Shown here: positions 36,497-44,103 of the stretch, piece after piece
Numbering within the stretch: the stretch's first letter is position 1
Layout: each line of letters begins with the position of its first letter
NCBI GenBank assembly: GCA_964412015.1
Contig: CAYPMO010000001.1
Span: 1 to 64,000, forward strand
Source of the DNA: SZUA-318 sp964412015
Lineage (GTDB): Bacteria > Gemmatimonadota > Gemmatimonadetes > Longimicrobiales > Gaopeijiaceae
Direction: 5' to 3'
DNA: 64,000 nucleotides
Made by a program: the position numbers and the translations under genes
The notes under the pieces: generated by a model
The model's input: only the letters and a program-made list of their open reading frames with translations
Database searches by the model: none
What the model was told of the DNA's origin: nothing

Positions 36497-37192
36497 TCAG
36501 CGCACGATGCCGGTCAGGATGGCGACCGGGATCGACACGAATCCGAGAAAGACGATCAGGGCCATCGCCACGGAGAAGGGGCGCCGATACCGGGCGTACT
36601 TCGGATGGGTGGCCCCCAGGGTCTGGAACATGCTCCAGACCCCGTGATAGAGGTGGAGGCCCACCGCCACCATCGCCAACCCGTAGATACCCGCGACCAG
36701 CGGATCGCCCAACCCGGTCACGAGGTTGCCGAACGCGTCGGGGATCCTTCCCCCGCCTCCGGCGTCGAAAGCCGGATGCAGGGTACCGGTGGTCATGTGG
36801 AGGATGTGGAGCACCACGAAGACGAGGATCGCGACGCCACCCCAACGCATGAACGCCGACGCGAAATCGAAGTTCAGGTTCTTCTGCTTGCGGTAACGGT
36901 GCGTGCGCGCATCCCAGCTCTGTCGGGACGTCTGCCACGCCAGGAGGCTGTGGATGACGAAAGCGGTCAGCATGACCAGGCGGAAGGACCACAGGAATCC
37001 CTTCTCGGGAAGGATGGGCTCGCCGAACACGCGGAGGTGGTGAGCGTAGTCGTTGAAGGCGTCGGCTCCCTGGAATGCCTTGAGGTTCCCGGCCATGTGC
37101 CCGATGAGGAACCCCAGCCACAGGAAACCGGTGAACGTCATGAGGATCTTCTTCCCCACGGACGACCTGTAGAGGGCTACGACTCGCCGCAT
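36497..37192 (-). CDS. sdhC: Succinate dehydrogenase cytochrome b subunit
   Basis: Single membrane anchor of complex II, 231 residues with five hydrophobic helices (for example ILMTFTGFLWLGFLIGHMAGNL and VAILVFVVLHILHMTTG). Histidines in FLIGHMAGN, VIHSLLAW, LHILHM and GLHLYHG are candidate ligands for two hemes b, as in the B-type anchor of Bacillus and Wolinella. The start at 37192 (MRRVVALYRSS) is chosen since the frame upstream overlaps mdh in a different frame. No separate sdhD exists. Confidence 0.93.
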   Translation of the reverse strand: MRRVVALYRSSVGKKILMTFTGFLWLGFLIGHMAGNLKAFQGADAFNDYAHHLRVFGEPILPEKGFLWSFRLVMLTAFVIHSLLAWQTSRQSWDARTHRYRKQKNLNFDFASAFMRWGGVAILVFVVLHILHMTTGTLHPAFDAGGGGRIPDAFGNLVTGLGDPLVAGIYGLAMVAVGLHLYHGVWSMFQTLGATHPKYARYRRPFSVAMALIVFLGFVSIPVAILTGIVR

Positions 37193-37254
37193 CGCGACTC
37201 CTGTCGTTGGTTGGCCTGCCGCCGCATCCGGGTTCGGTTGGAACGCCGCGGAGA

Positions 37255-38193
37255 TCAGCTCGACGCCTTCAGATCCCGGACGGTGGAGCGGACGGCATCG
37301 GCGCTCCTGGCCAGCGACTCCTTCTCTTCGTCGCTGAGCTCCACCTCGATGATCTTCTCGAGCCCACCCCTTCCGAGCAGACACGGCACGCCCAGGAAGA
37401 GGCCCTTCATTCCGTATTCGCCCCGCAGCCATGCGGCGCACGGAAGAATGCGACGTTTGTCCTTCACGATCGCCTCGGCCATCTGCACCACCGCGGCCGC
37501 GGGCGCGTAGTATGCGCTTCCCGTCTTCAGATGCCCCACGATCTCGCCCCCACCCCTGCGGGTCCGCTCGATCAGGGCCTCGATGCGATCCCGGGAGAGC
37601 AATTGGACGAGGGGAATCCCGCTCACGGACGTATAGCTCACGAGCGGAACCATGTCGTCTCCGTGTCCTCCCAGGACCAGCGCCTGGATGTCCTCGATGC
37701 TCACGTCCAGCTCGAGCGCGATGAAGGAGCGGTATCGCGCCGTGTCGAGCACGCCGGCCATCCCGATGACCCGTTCGCGCGGGAAGCCCGTGGTCTCGAG
37801 GGCCACCTGCGCCATCACGTCCAACGGGTTGGAGACCATGATGATGATCGCCCCGGGAGCGACCTTCTTGATCTCGATCGAGACCGATCTCACGATTCCG
37901 GCGTTGGTCTTCAGGAGATCGTCGCGGCTCATCCCGGGCCGCCGCGCGATCCCGGCGGTCACGATCACGATGTCGGAATCCGCGGACAGGCTGTAGTCGT
38001 TGGCGCCCAGGATACGGGAGTCGAACCCTTCGAGGGGAGCGCTCTCCCACTGGTCGAGCGCTTTCCCGACCGGGATCCCCTCGGCGACGTCGACGAGGAT
38101 CACCTCGCGAGCGAGTTCCTTGACGGCCAGCAGTTGCGAGCACGTCGCGCCGACGTGTCCCGCGCCGACCACGGTGATCCTCTCCCCAATCAT
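37255..38193 (-). CDS. mdh: Malate dehydrogenase
   Basis: NAD-dependent oxidation of malate to oxaloacetate, the step after fumarase in the TCA cycle. The 312-residue protein has VVGAGHVGAT (8-17), D35 that selects NAD, the substrate arginines R84/R85 and R90 in GIARRPGMSRDDLL, and H177 in GGHGDDMVPL. These fit the MDH branch rather than LDH. The start at 38193 is favoured because the predicted transcription start (about 38236) lies downstream of the alternative start at 38241. Confidence 0.95.
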   Translation of the reverse strand: MIGERITVVGAGHVGATCSQLLAVKELAREVILVDVAEGIPVGKALDQWESAPLEGFDSRILGANDYSLSADSDIVIVTAGIARRPGMSRDDLLKTNAGIVRSVSIEIKKVAPGAIIIMVSNPLDVMAQVALETTGFPRERVIGMAGVLDTARYRSFIALELDVSIEDIQALVLGGHGDDMVPLVSYTSVSGIPLVQLLSRDRIEALIERTRRGGGEIVGHLKTGSAYYAPAAAVVQMAEAIVKDKRRILPCAAWLRGEYGMKGLFLGVPCLLGRGGLEKIIEVELSDEEKESLARSADAVRSTVRDLKASS

Positions 38194-38242
38194 CGTGACG
38201 GACGTCCCTTCATCGGGCAGGAAACCGAAACGCAAGTCCACG

Positions 38243-38272
38243 AGTGTATCCGACCGGTCCGAGGGGTGTCAA
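38243..38272 (-). promoter_or_regulatory. Predicted promoter of mdh-sdhCAB-acyl-CoA dehydrogenase
   Basis: Minus strand: perfect -35 TTGACA (38267-38272), 18-base spacer, -10 TACACT (38243-38248). Leader about 44 bases. It is the only clear promoter in the mdh-moaA gap. Confidence 0.6.
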
Positions 38273-38290
38273 CGAAGCTCGTGCGCACCG

Positions 38291-39271
38291 TCATCCCCCC
38301 GTCTGTGACAAGGCGACGAGACCGCCCGAGCCCCGCGCGCTACCCTGGACGAGGTGGTGCCGCTCCGGCTTGACGCGGAGGGTCTTCTCGATGAGCCCGG
38401 CGAGGTCCGCACCTGCGCGAAGGGGATCGCGCAGGTTGGTCTGGATGTCGCCGAACAGGCAGGGCCTCAGGTGGCCATCCGCGGTCAACCGCATGCGGTT
38501 GCAGCAGCCGCAGTAGGTGTGGCTCATGGGCGTGATGACGCCGACGGTCCCCGGCGCCTCGGGAAAGCGATAGTACGTCGCCGGACCGTTCCCCCAGGGG
38601 CCGGCCACGGGCTCGAGGCGGTCCACCACCCTCAACCCGCCCAGCGCTTCCTGGCATGATACGAACCGCTTCGCGCTGAGCTCGAGGTTCGCACCGGTCG
38701 GCATCAGCTCGATGAAGCGTACGTGCCAGGGACGCTCGCGGGTGATCGCGGCGAAGTCCTCGATCTCGTCGTCGTTCCCGCCTCGGATCAGGACCACGTT
38801 GACCTTGATGGGCTCGAAGCCCCATCGCTCCGCCGCGTCGAACCCCTCCATGATGGAGCCGAAGCACCCGGGTCTGCGGGCGATGGCCTCGACCCGATCG
38901 GGACGGAGCGAGTCGAGCGAGATGTTGAGCCGGTCGAGACCCGCGGCCCGGAGCGCCTCGGCGTGCTCCGCGAGGAGCACCGCATTCGTGGACATGGAGA
39001 GGTCGTCGATCCCCGGCACGGCGGCCAGGCGTCGCACGAGCTCGGGAAGGTCCCGGCGGACGAGCGGCTCACCTCCCGTGACGCGCACTCGCCGAAGGCC
39101 CATGCCCGCCATCGTGCGCACGATCCGCTCGATCTCCTCGTACGTGAGTAGCTCGTCGCGGCGCATCCACGGCGTTCCCTCCAGGGGCATGCAATACACG
39201 CACCGCAGGTTGCACTTGTCGGTGACCGAGACCCTCAGGTACTCGATCCGTCGTCCGAACGAGTCCCTCAT
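38291..39271 (-). CDS. moaA: GTP 3',8-cyclase (molybdopterin step 1)
   Basis: Radical SAM enzyme that cyclises GTP with MoaC to start molybdopterin synthesis. The 326-residue protein has the radical SAM cluster motif CNLRCVYC (about 20-27) and the C-terminal second-cluster motif CGCCNRMRLTADG with a further cysteine in RPCLFG. Its ATG overlaps the moaE stop by 4 bases. moaC is not in this window. Confidence 0.95.
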   Translation of the reverse strand: MRDSFGRRIEYLRVSVTDKCNLRCVYCMPLEGTPWMRRDELLTYEEIERIVRTMAGMGLRRVRVTGGEPLVRRDLPELVRRLAAVPGIDDLSMSTNAVLLAEHAEALRAAGLDRLNISLDSLRPDRVEAIARRPGCFGSIMEGFDAAERWGFEPIKVNVVLIRGGNDDEIEDFAAITRERPWHVRFIELMPTGANLELSAKRFVSCQEALGGLRVVDRLEPVAGPWGNGPATYYRFPEAPGTVGVITPMSHTYCGCCNRMRLTADGHLRPCLFGDIQTNLRDPLRAGADLAGLIEKTLRVKPERHHLVQGSARGSGGLVALSQTGG

Positions 39272-39720
39272 CGGCCCCGTCCCTCGCCCGCGGCGGCCGT
39301 CGGCGCCGCTCCGTCCACCCAGCCCTCACCCCCGTCCAGGTAGCGCTCCTTCTTCCAGACCGGGAGCCGCGTCTTGATCTCCTCAATGACGTAGCGCGAC
39401 GCTTCGAAGGCCTCGACCCGATGGGCGCTCGAGACCGCGATCGCCACGCTCACGTCCCCGACGCGGAGATCACCGAACCGATGCACGACGGCGAGCCGAT
39501 CGGATCCGAATCGGGCGCGGGCCTCCCGCGCAATCACGGCGAGGACCTCATCCGCCATCGGCTCGTACGCGTCGTAGCGGATCCCCGATACCGGCCGCCC
39601 GTCCGCGTGGTCGCGCACGACTCCGACGAAGAGGACTCCGGCGCCGTGGGCGCCGGCGCCCACCATCGCCAGGACCCGCCCGGGGTCGATCGGCTCCCGC
39701 ACGAGGGCGGAGTAGGCCAT
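39268..39720 (-). CDS. moaE: Molybdopterin synthase catalytic subunit
   Basis: Large subunit of molybdopterin synthase, which adds dithiolene sulfur to precursor Z. The 150-residue protein has the family segments GVVRDHADGRPV, YEPMADEVL, HRFGDLRVGD and the active-site IKTRLPVWKKERYLDG, with catalytic lysines. The start at 39720 (MAYSALVREP) lies 5 bases after moaD. The tail after YLDGGEGW is low in complexity. Confidence 0.94.
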   Translation of the reverse strand: MAYSALVREPIDPGRVLAMVGAGAHGAGVLFVGVVRDHADGRPVSGIRYDAYEPMADEVLAVIAREARARFGSDRLAVVHRFGDLRVGDVSVAIAVSSAHRVEAFEASRYVIEEIKTRLPVWKKERYLDGGEGWVDGAAPTAAAGEGRGR

Positions 39721-39725
39721 CCGGC

Positions 39726-39977
39726 TCAGCCTCCAGCGACGGGCGGGAGGAACGCGACCTCGTCGCCAGCGCCCAGCTCGACCTCCGGGGAGGCGTACCG
39801 CCGGTTCACCGCGATGGCCGGCCGCTCGGGAAGATCCGCGAACGGGTGCCCCCACCCCCGGACTTCGACGACGAGTTCCCCCACCGTCGCTCCCTCGGGG
39901 AGCTCGACGTCCAATGCGGCACGTCCGAGTAGATCCCTGTACGCGGCGAAGAAGAGGGTGCGGACGACGATGGGCAT
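39726..39977 (-). CDS. moaD: Molybdopterin synthase sulfur carrier subunit
   Basis: Ubiquitin-fold sulfur carrier, 83 residues. It ends in the required Gly-Gly (FLPPVAGG), where the thiocarboxylate forms. RTLFFAAYRDLLG near the start and EVAFLPPV are typical. The start at 39977 (MPIVVRTLFF) is used because the beta strand begins there. First gene of moaD-moaE-moaA. Confidence 0.94.
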   Translation of the reverse strand: MPIVVRTLFFAAYRDLLGRAALDVELPEGATVGELVVEVRGWGHPFADLPERPAIAVNRRYASPEVELGAGDEVAFLPPVAGG

Positions 39978-40006
39978 AGACCGGGCAGGTTGGGTCGGGC
40001 GCACGA

Positions 40007-40035
40007 CCCTTAGGTGAACCCGTTCGGCCGGTCAA
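40007..40035 (-). promoter_or_regulatory. Predicted promoter of moaD-moaE-moaA
   Basis: Minus strand: -35 TTGACC (40030-40035), 17-base spacer, weaker -10 TAAGGG (40007-40012). Leader about 25-30 bases. It directly follows the hairpin at 40040-40058. Confidence 0.45.
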
Positions 40036-40039
40036 CGTT

Positions 40040-40058
40040 CCGCGCCCGGTAGGCGCGG
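40040..40058 (-). terminator. Hairpin after the Spy-like gene
   Basis: Seven-bp GC stem (CCGCGCC/GGCGCGG, loop 5) 10 bases after the Spy-like stop at 40068. No T-run; probably ends the sigma/anti-sigma/Spy transcript ahead of the moa promoter. Confidence 0.4.
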
Positions 40059-40067
40059 CCCCGCCCC

Positions 40068-40700
40068 TCAGTGGATCGGAAGTCCTCCCGGACCCCGCCC
40101 ACCGCCCGTCCGGCCCGGCCCCCGCGGCACGGCGGTCGGCGGGTCCCCGAACGGCTCACCACCCAGGGTCCCCATGCCCGCTCCGCCTCCTGGGGGCCGG
40201 CCGGGCCCCATGCCCGGGCCGCCCCTCAGCTGCTGGATGCGCTGACCGAGCTGCTGCCTCACGGCGTGGAAGCGGAGAACCTGGACGGGGGTCAGGATCT
40301 CGAGCAGGGCCTCCTGTTCCGCGTCGAACACCCGCATCTCCTCGACCCGGAGCTCCCGCATCCGGGTGAGCAGCGACCGGGCTTCGGCGTCGGCGGGATC
40401 CTGCTCGATCAGGATGGCGTCGATGCGCCGGCGGAGGGCCTGCTCGTCGGTCATGAGACGTTGGCGAGGCTCACGGAACGCCTCGACGGCCTGCTCGAGC
40501 CGACGGGATTCCTCCTCCGAGAGCCCGAGGCGCTCCTTCACCATGTCCGCGTAACGCTCCCGCACCCGGCGCTCCAGCTCCATCCGCGCGGGATTCCGTG
40601 CTCCTCCGGGCGGCACACGTTGCGCCGCCAGGCCACCGCCGAGCGTGAGCAGGGCCAACAGAGCCACTCCGGATGCGCGGGCGAATGTCGGGCGGGTCAT
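40068..40700 (-). CDS. Spy/CpxP-like periplasmic protein
   Basis: Small secreted protein of 210 residues. A signal peptide covers about residues 1-26 (SGVALLALLTLGGGLAAQ). The middle (about 38-150) is highly charged and helical, with RYADMVKERLGLSEEESRRLEQ and LLEILTPVQVLRFHAV, as in Spy/CpxP/CnrX-type proteins that act as chaperones or metal and stress sensors. The C-terminus (155-210) is a Gly/Pro-rich low-complexity tail. Its ATG overlaps the anti-sigma stop by 4 bases, so it likely belongs to the same stress regulon. Exact function is unproven. Confidence 0.75.
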   Translation of the reverse strand: MTRPTFARASGVALLALLTLGGGLAAQRVPPGGARNPARMELERRVRERYADMVKERLGLSEEESRRLEQAVEAFREPRQRLMTDEQALRRRIDAILIEQDPADAEARSLLTRMRELRVEEMRVFDAEQEALLEILTPVQVLRFHAVRQQLGQRIQQLRGGPGMGPGRPPGGGAGMGTLGGEPFGDPPTAVPRGPGRTGGGRGPGGLPIH

Positions 40701-41176
40701 GCGGCACCTCCCGAGGGCGATTGTTCCAGTTCGTCGAGCAGGGTCTGGAGGGCCTCGTCCGAGAGGTCATCCAGGGCGGGCATTCCGGCGATCAGCCCGT
40801 CGTCCCCGGGCCATAGCGACACCTCCTCGGCGCTCGCCACGTAGGCGGGAAGCTCGTCGCCTTCCCGCGGCGGGCCGCCCCGCGAGACCACGCCAATGCC
40901 GAGGGCGAGGGCGGCCACCGAAGCCGCCGCGAGGCCCCACCACGGCCTCCGGAGTCGACCTCGCTCACGCCGCACGGCATCCTCGATGCGGGACGCCAGC
41001 CCCTCGGGCCGCATGGGCCGCGCCGCGAACAGGTGCTCCACGACCATCGCCTCCCTCCTGCATTCGGCGCACTTCTCCAGATGGTCACGCACGAAGGCGG
41101 CGTCCGCCTCCTGGAGAGAGCCCCGGACGAAGTCGGGAATCCGATCCCTGACCGCCTCGCAGTGTGCCGTGTTCAT
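40697..41176 (-). CDS. Zinc-type anti-sigma factor
   Basis: Membrane anti-sigma factor of 159 residues. The N-terminal ZAS domain has HCEAVRD, then H32, C36 and C39 in DHLEKCAEC. One membrane helix follows at about residues 78-97 (WWGLAAASVAALALGIGVV) and an acidic, probably periplasmic C-terminus. The ATG overlaps the sigma factor stop by 4 bases (ATGA), the usual sigma/anti-sigma coupling. The start at 41176 fits this overlap. Confidence 0.88.
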   Translation of the reverse strand: MNTAHCEAVRDRIPDFVRGSLQEADAAFVRDHLEKCAECRREAMVVEHLFAARPMRPEGLASRIEDAVRRERGRLRRPWWGLAAASVAALALGIGVVSRGGPPREGDELPAYVASAEEVSLWPGDDGLIAGMPALDDLSDEALQTLLDELEQSPSGGAA

Positions 41177-41724
41177 TCCATCCACTCCCGGAGCCTGCGA
41201 ATCCCGTGGAAGTAGTTCACCCGTGCTGCCCCCTCGGTAGACCCGATGACCTCTCCGATCTCCCGGAAGCTGAGCCCCTCGTCCACCCGCAACTGGATGG
41301 AGAGACGCTGCTTCTCGGGGAGCCGCGCCAGGGCGCTCCGGGCCCGGAGCGACTCAGTCGAGAGTTCGGCGTTCTCATCGGGTGCCTTTGCCTCGCTCGC
41401 CAGGGGCGGAGCCGAATCGAAATCCGTCTCTCGCCGCCTTCCCTGCTGCCGCAGAGCGCCTCGCGCCGTGTTCGCGGCTATCGTGAGCAGCCAGGTCCGG
41501 AACGCCGCGTCCCCCCGGAAGCCTCTCAGGGCTCGGAAGGCCTTGAGGAAGGCATCCTGGGAGACGTCCTGCGCGAGGTCGGGATCTCCGGCGATCGAGA
41601 GTGCGACACGGTAGACCGCATCCGAGTGCCGCCTTACCAGCGCTCCCAGAGCCGCCTCGTCCCCGTCCCTCGCCCGCCGGACCAGATCCTCGTCGGATAC
41701 CTCCGACCGGTCCCAGTGGCTCAC
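41173..41724 (-). CDS. ECF RNA polymerase sigma factor (first)
   Basis: Extracytoplasmic-function sigma-70 family factor, 183 residues with a GTG start. Region 2 spans about 12-80 (LVRRHSDAVYRVALSIAGDPDLAQDVSQDAFLKAF read in parts; RTWLLTIAANTAR), region 4 about 125-183 (LPEKQRLSIQLRVDEGLSFREI and EGAARVNYFHGIRRL). The sequence AGAGG precedes the GTG. Its partner anti-sigma factor and a Spy-like protein follow directly, suggesting envelope-stress control. It starts 31 bases after the HU gene. Confidence 0.92.
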   Translation of the reverse strand: MSHWDRSEVSDEDLVRRARDGDEAALGALVRRHSDAVYRVALSIAGDPDLAQDVSQDAFLKAFRALRGFRGDAAFRTWLLTIAANTARGALRQQGRRRETDFDSAPPLASEAKAPDENAELSTESLRARSALARLPEKQRLSIQLRVDEGLSFREIGEVIGSTEGAARVNYFHGIRRLREWME

Positions 41725-41731
41725 CGACCTC

Positions 41732-41759
41732 TAGACGCCCCTCGGGCGGCGATCGTTAA
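41732..41759 (-). promoter_or_regulatory. Possible ECF-type promoter of the first sigma gene
   Basis: Minus strand: TTAACG (41754-41759), 16-base spacer, CGTCTA (41732-41737). It resembles the AAC/CGT pattern of ECF promoters and the element at 53009-53036. It overlaps the HU stop codon and would give almost no leader although AGAGG precedes the GTG, which weakens the case. Confidence 0.25.
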
Positions 41760-42052
41760 GCGAGCTTGTCCCGACGCGCCACCCGGGTCCGCAGATGTTT
41801 GGAGGGCTTGAACACCGGAACGCTGCGCGACGGTACCTCGACGGCGTCTCCGGTGCGAGGGTTCCTGGCCGTCCGGGTCTTTCTCTTGCGCACCTTGAAG
41901 GTGCCGAATCCGCGGATCTCGATGTTCTCGCCGTCGGCGAGCGCGAGCTTCACGGCGTTGAGGAACCCGTCCACCACCAGAGCGCAGTCCTTCTTCGTGA
42001 TCCCGGGGCCGATGGCATCCACCACCTGCTCGACGAGGTCCGCCTTGGTCAT
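41756..42052 (-). CDS. HU/IHF family DNA-binding protein
   Basis: Histone-like DNA-bending protein, 98 residues. It begins MTKADLVEQVVDAIGPGITKKD, with the beta-arm GFGTFKVRKRKTRTARNPRTG (45-65, quoted in part) and PVFKPSKHLR near the C-terminus. HU, IHF alpha and IHF beta cannot be separated by eye; NPRTG is common to all. Upstream of it lies a hairpin at 42128-42146. Confidence 0.93.
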   Translation of the reverse strand: MTKADLVEQVVDAIGPGITKKDCALVVDGFLNAVKLALADGENIEIRGFGTFKVRKRKTRTARNPRTGDAVEVPSRSVPVFKPSKHLRTRVARRDKLA

Positions 42053-42127
42053 AGCGCCTCCAGAGGTGTCGCTCGCGTCACGCGACGCGCCGCACGCATG
42101 CAGAACGTGAACCGGTTGCCAGGGTAA

Positions 42128-42146
42128 CGGCGCCCGGCGGGCGCCG
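42128..42146 (-). terminator. Hairpin downstream of carA
   Basis: Eight-bp perfect GC stem (CGGCGCCC/GGGCGCCG, loop 3) about 49 bases after the carA stop and about 76 bases before the HU start. No T-run follows, so it may be a weak terminator. Confidence 0.4.
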
Positions 42147-42194
42147 CAAGCTCCCCGGAGTCGTTACGACGTAGGAACTTGCGGGAACGCATGT

Positions 42195-43316
42195 TCAGCA
42201 CGCCCGAGGCTCCGCGCGGGCCTCCATCAGCCGGATGAATCGGTCGAAGAGGTAGCGGCTGTCGTGCGGGCCGGGGGCGGCCTCGGGGTGGTATTGGACA
42301 CAGAAGACCGGTAGCTCCCGGTGCTCCACGCCTTCCACGGTACCGTCGTAGAGGTTCACGTGCGTCAGTCGCAGTCCCGGTGCACCGGGGATGTCGTCGC
42401 CCTCTCCCCGCACTACGGCGAAGCCGTGGTTCTGCGAGGTGATCTCGACCGTCCCGAGGTCCAGGTTCTTGACGGGATGGTTCCCGCCGTGGTGGCCGAA
42501 CGGCAACTTGTACGTGGCAGCGCCGAACGCGCGGGCGATGAGTTGGTGGCCCAGGCATATGCCGAACACGGGCACGCCCGAGCGCGCCAGGCCCACGATC
42601 GCCCGCTCCGCCCTCCGTACGGCCGCGGGGTCGCCCGGGCCATTGGACAGGAAGAGCCCATCCGGGGGCGCGGCGAGGATCTCGTCTACAGGCGTGTCCG
42701 CGGGAATCACCGTGACGCGGCATCCCCGCTCCGAAAGCAGGATGGGTGAATGCGCCTTCACGCCGAAGTCGTAGGCCAGCACGTGGAAGCGCTCGGGACC
42801 CACCGCCTGTACCTCGTAGGCCTCCTTCGTGGACACGCCGCAGGCAAGATCCAACCCTTCCATGACCGGATGGCCTTGGACGGCGGCGAGCACCGCCGAT
42901 TCCTCCGCCTCGGCCGGCGCGATCGCGCCGCGCATCGCCCCCCTCGAGCGGATGTGCCGTGTGAGGGCCCGGGTATCCACATCCGCGATCCCCGTCACGC
43001 CATGCTGCCGGAGGTAGGCCTCGAGGCTCTTCTCGGAGCGCCACGAGGAGGGCCGGCGGGCCGCTTCGCGCACGATGAACCCGGCGACCTGAGGGATCGG
43101 GGACTCGCGGTCCGCCCGATTCACGCCGTAGTTGCCGATGAGCGGATAGGTCATCGTCACGAGCTGGCCTGCGTAGGACGGGTCGGTGAGGACCTCCTGG
43201 TAGCCCGACATGCAGGTGTTGAACACGACCTCGCCGACGGCCAGTCGAGACGCTCCGACGAACCGGCCGTCGAAGCGGCGGCCGTCTTCCAGCAGGACGT
43301 AGGCCCGGTTCTCCAG
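42195..43316 (-). CDS. carA: Carbamoyl-phosphate synthase small subunit, probable CTG start
   Basis: Glutaminase subunit that feeds ammonia to CarB for arginine and pyrimidine synthesis. The glutamine amidotransferase domain has the nucleophile C254 in FGICLGHQ and VQYHPEAAPGPHD near the end. From the frame's upstream stop (43430-43428) down to 43226 there is no ATG, GTG or TTG, yet clear CarA sequence (ENRAYVLLEDGRRFDG) is encoded there. I therefore set the start at a CTG at 43316 with GGAG six bases upstream, giving 373 residues, close to the usual 360-390. A GTG at 43226 would delete the first 30 family residues. carB is not in the window. Confidence 0.9.
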   Translation of the reverse strand: MENRAYVLLEDGRRFDGRFVGASRLAVGEVVFNTCMSGYQEVLTDPSYAGQLVTMTYPLIGNYGVNRADRESPIPQVAGFIVREAARRPSSWRSEKSLEAYLRQHGVTGIADVDTRALTRHIRSRGAMRGAIAPAEAEESAVLAAVQGHPVMEGLDLACGVSTKEAYEVQAVGPERFHVLAYDFGVKAHSPILLSERGCRVTVIPADTPVDEILAAPPDGLFLSNGPGDPAAVRRAERAIVGLARSGVPVFGICLGHQLIARAFGAATYKLPFGHHGGNHPVKNLDLGTVEITSQNHGFAVVRGEGDDIPGAPGLRLTHVNLYDGTVEGVEHRELPVFCVQYHPEAAPGPHDSRYLFDRFIRLMEARAEPRAC

Positions 43317-43362
43317 GAGTGGCTCCGTATCGGGGACGCGGGGGTGGTTGGCGCCGCCGCCA

Positions 43363-43390
43363 AAGCTAGATCCGACGGGGACCCGGTCAA
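43363..43390 (-). promoter_or_regulatory. Predicted promoter of carA
   Basis: Minus strand: -35 TTGACC (43385-43390), 16-base spacer, -10 TAGCTT (43363-43368). The transcription start would be near 43356, leaving a leader of about 40 bases to the proposed CTG at 43316 and excluding starts further upstream. Confidence 0.5.
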
Positions 43391-43436
43391 GCGGACGCCT
43401 CCCGGGCCCGGTCCTGGCCGGGTTACCTTACCCGCC

Positions 43437-44033
43437 GTGTCCGACCGTTCGCGCCGCACCCGACCCGAGCACTCCGACGTGGTGTACGTCCACGCCGATG
43501 AGTCGTGCCTCGGAAACCAGTTCCAGGACCGCGCGAACCCCGGAGGCGCGGGTGGCCTCGTGGAGGTGTGGAGGCGCGGTTCGTGCGAGCGGCGCGACTA
43601 CTGGCTCTCGGAGCGGGACACGACGAACAACCGCATGGCGCTCCTGTCGGCCATCGAGGCGCTTCGCGTGCTGAAACGCCCCTGCCGGGTTCGATTCGTG
43701 TCGGACAGCCAGTACCTCGTGAAGGGCGTGGCCGAGTGGCTGCCTGGATGGAAGCGGCGCGGATGGCGGCGCAGGACGGGCCCGATCGAAAACCTCGAGC
43801 TCTGGCAGCGGCTCGACCGGGAGCTCGCGCGGCACGACGTGGAGACCGTCTGGACCCGCGGGCACGCCGGGCATCCTCGCAACGGATACGCGAACCACCT
43901 GGCCACCAGGGCCGCGAAGGACCTCTCGCGATCCGACGGCCTGGTGCCCTCCGGCTTCGAGGCCTGGCTCGACCGGGAACGGAAACGGGGCCGCTACCTC
44001 GACTTCGAGCCGTCGAGCCCACCGGACGAGTGA
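43437..44033 (+). CDS. RNase H-like protein with altered active site
   Basis: A 198-residue protein with the RNase HI fold. Matching segments are VYVHADESCLGN (17-27), DTTNNRMALLSAIEAL (61-76), RFVSDSQYLVKG (86-97), GWRRRTGPIENLELW and TRGHAGHPRN (140-149). Against E. coli RNase HI the D10 and D70 equivalents are present (D21, D90), but the E48 position is A68 and the D134 position is N153; a 7-residue insertion follows CLGN. E74 might replace E48. It could be an active variant subfamily or an RNA/DNA-binding relative. Start is a GTG at 43437 with no Shine-Dalgarno; it is divergent from carA. Confidence 0.82.
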   Translation: MSDRSRRTRPEHSDVVYVHADESCLGNQFQDRANPGGAGGLVEVWRRGSCERRDYWLSERDTTNNRMALLSAIEALRVLKRPCRVRFVSDSQYLVKGVAEWLPGWKRRGWRRRTGPIENLELWQRLDRELARHDVETVWTRGHAGHPRNGYANHLATRAAKDLSRSDGLVPSGFEAWLDRERKRGRYLDFEPSSPPDE

Positions 44034-44067
44034 GGACCCCCCCCGGGTGACGAGCCGGGAAAAGGCG

Positions 44068-44103
44068 AAGCGGCCCGGAGCGCACGAGGCGCCCGGGCCG
44101 CTT
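44068..44103. terminator. Hairpin terminator after the RNase H-like gene
   Basis: Perfect 11-bp stem AAGCGGCCCGG/CCGGGCCGCTT with a 14-base loop, 34 bases after the stop at 44033. No T-run follows on either strand, but the stem symmetry could stop transcripts from both convergent sides (RNase H-like and lipB). Confidence 0.55.

Noticed and set aside
36497..38143. A 548-codon minus-strand frame that includes sdhC plus a long N-terminal extension.
   Set aside because: The extension is an out-of-frame reading of mdh; sdhC homology begins at 37192.
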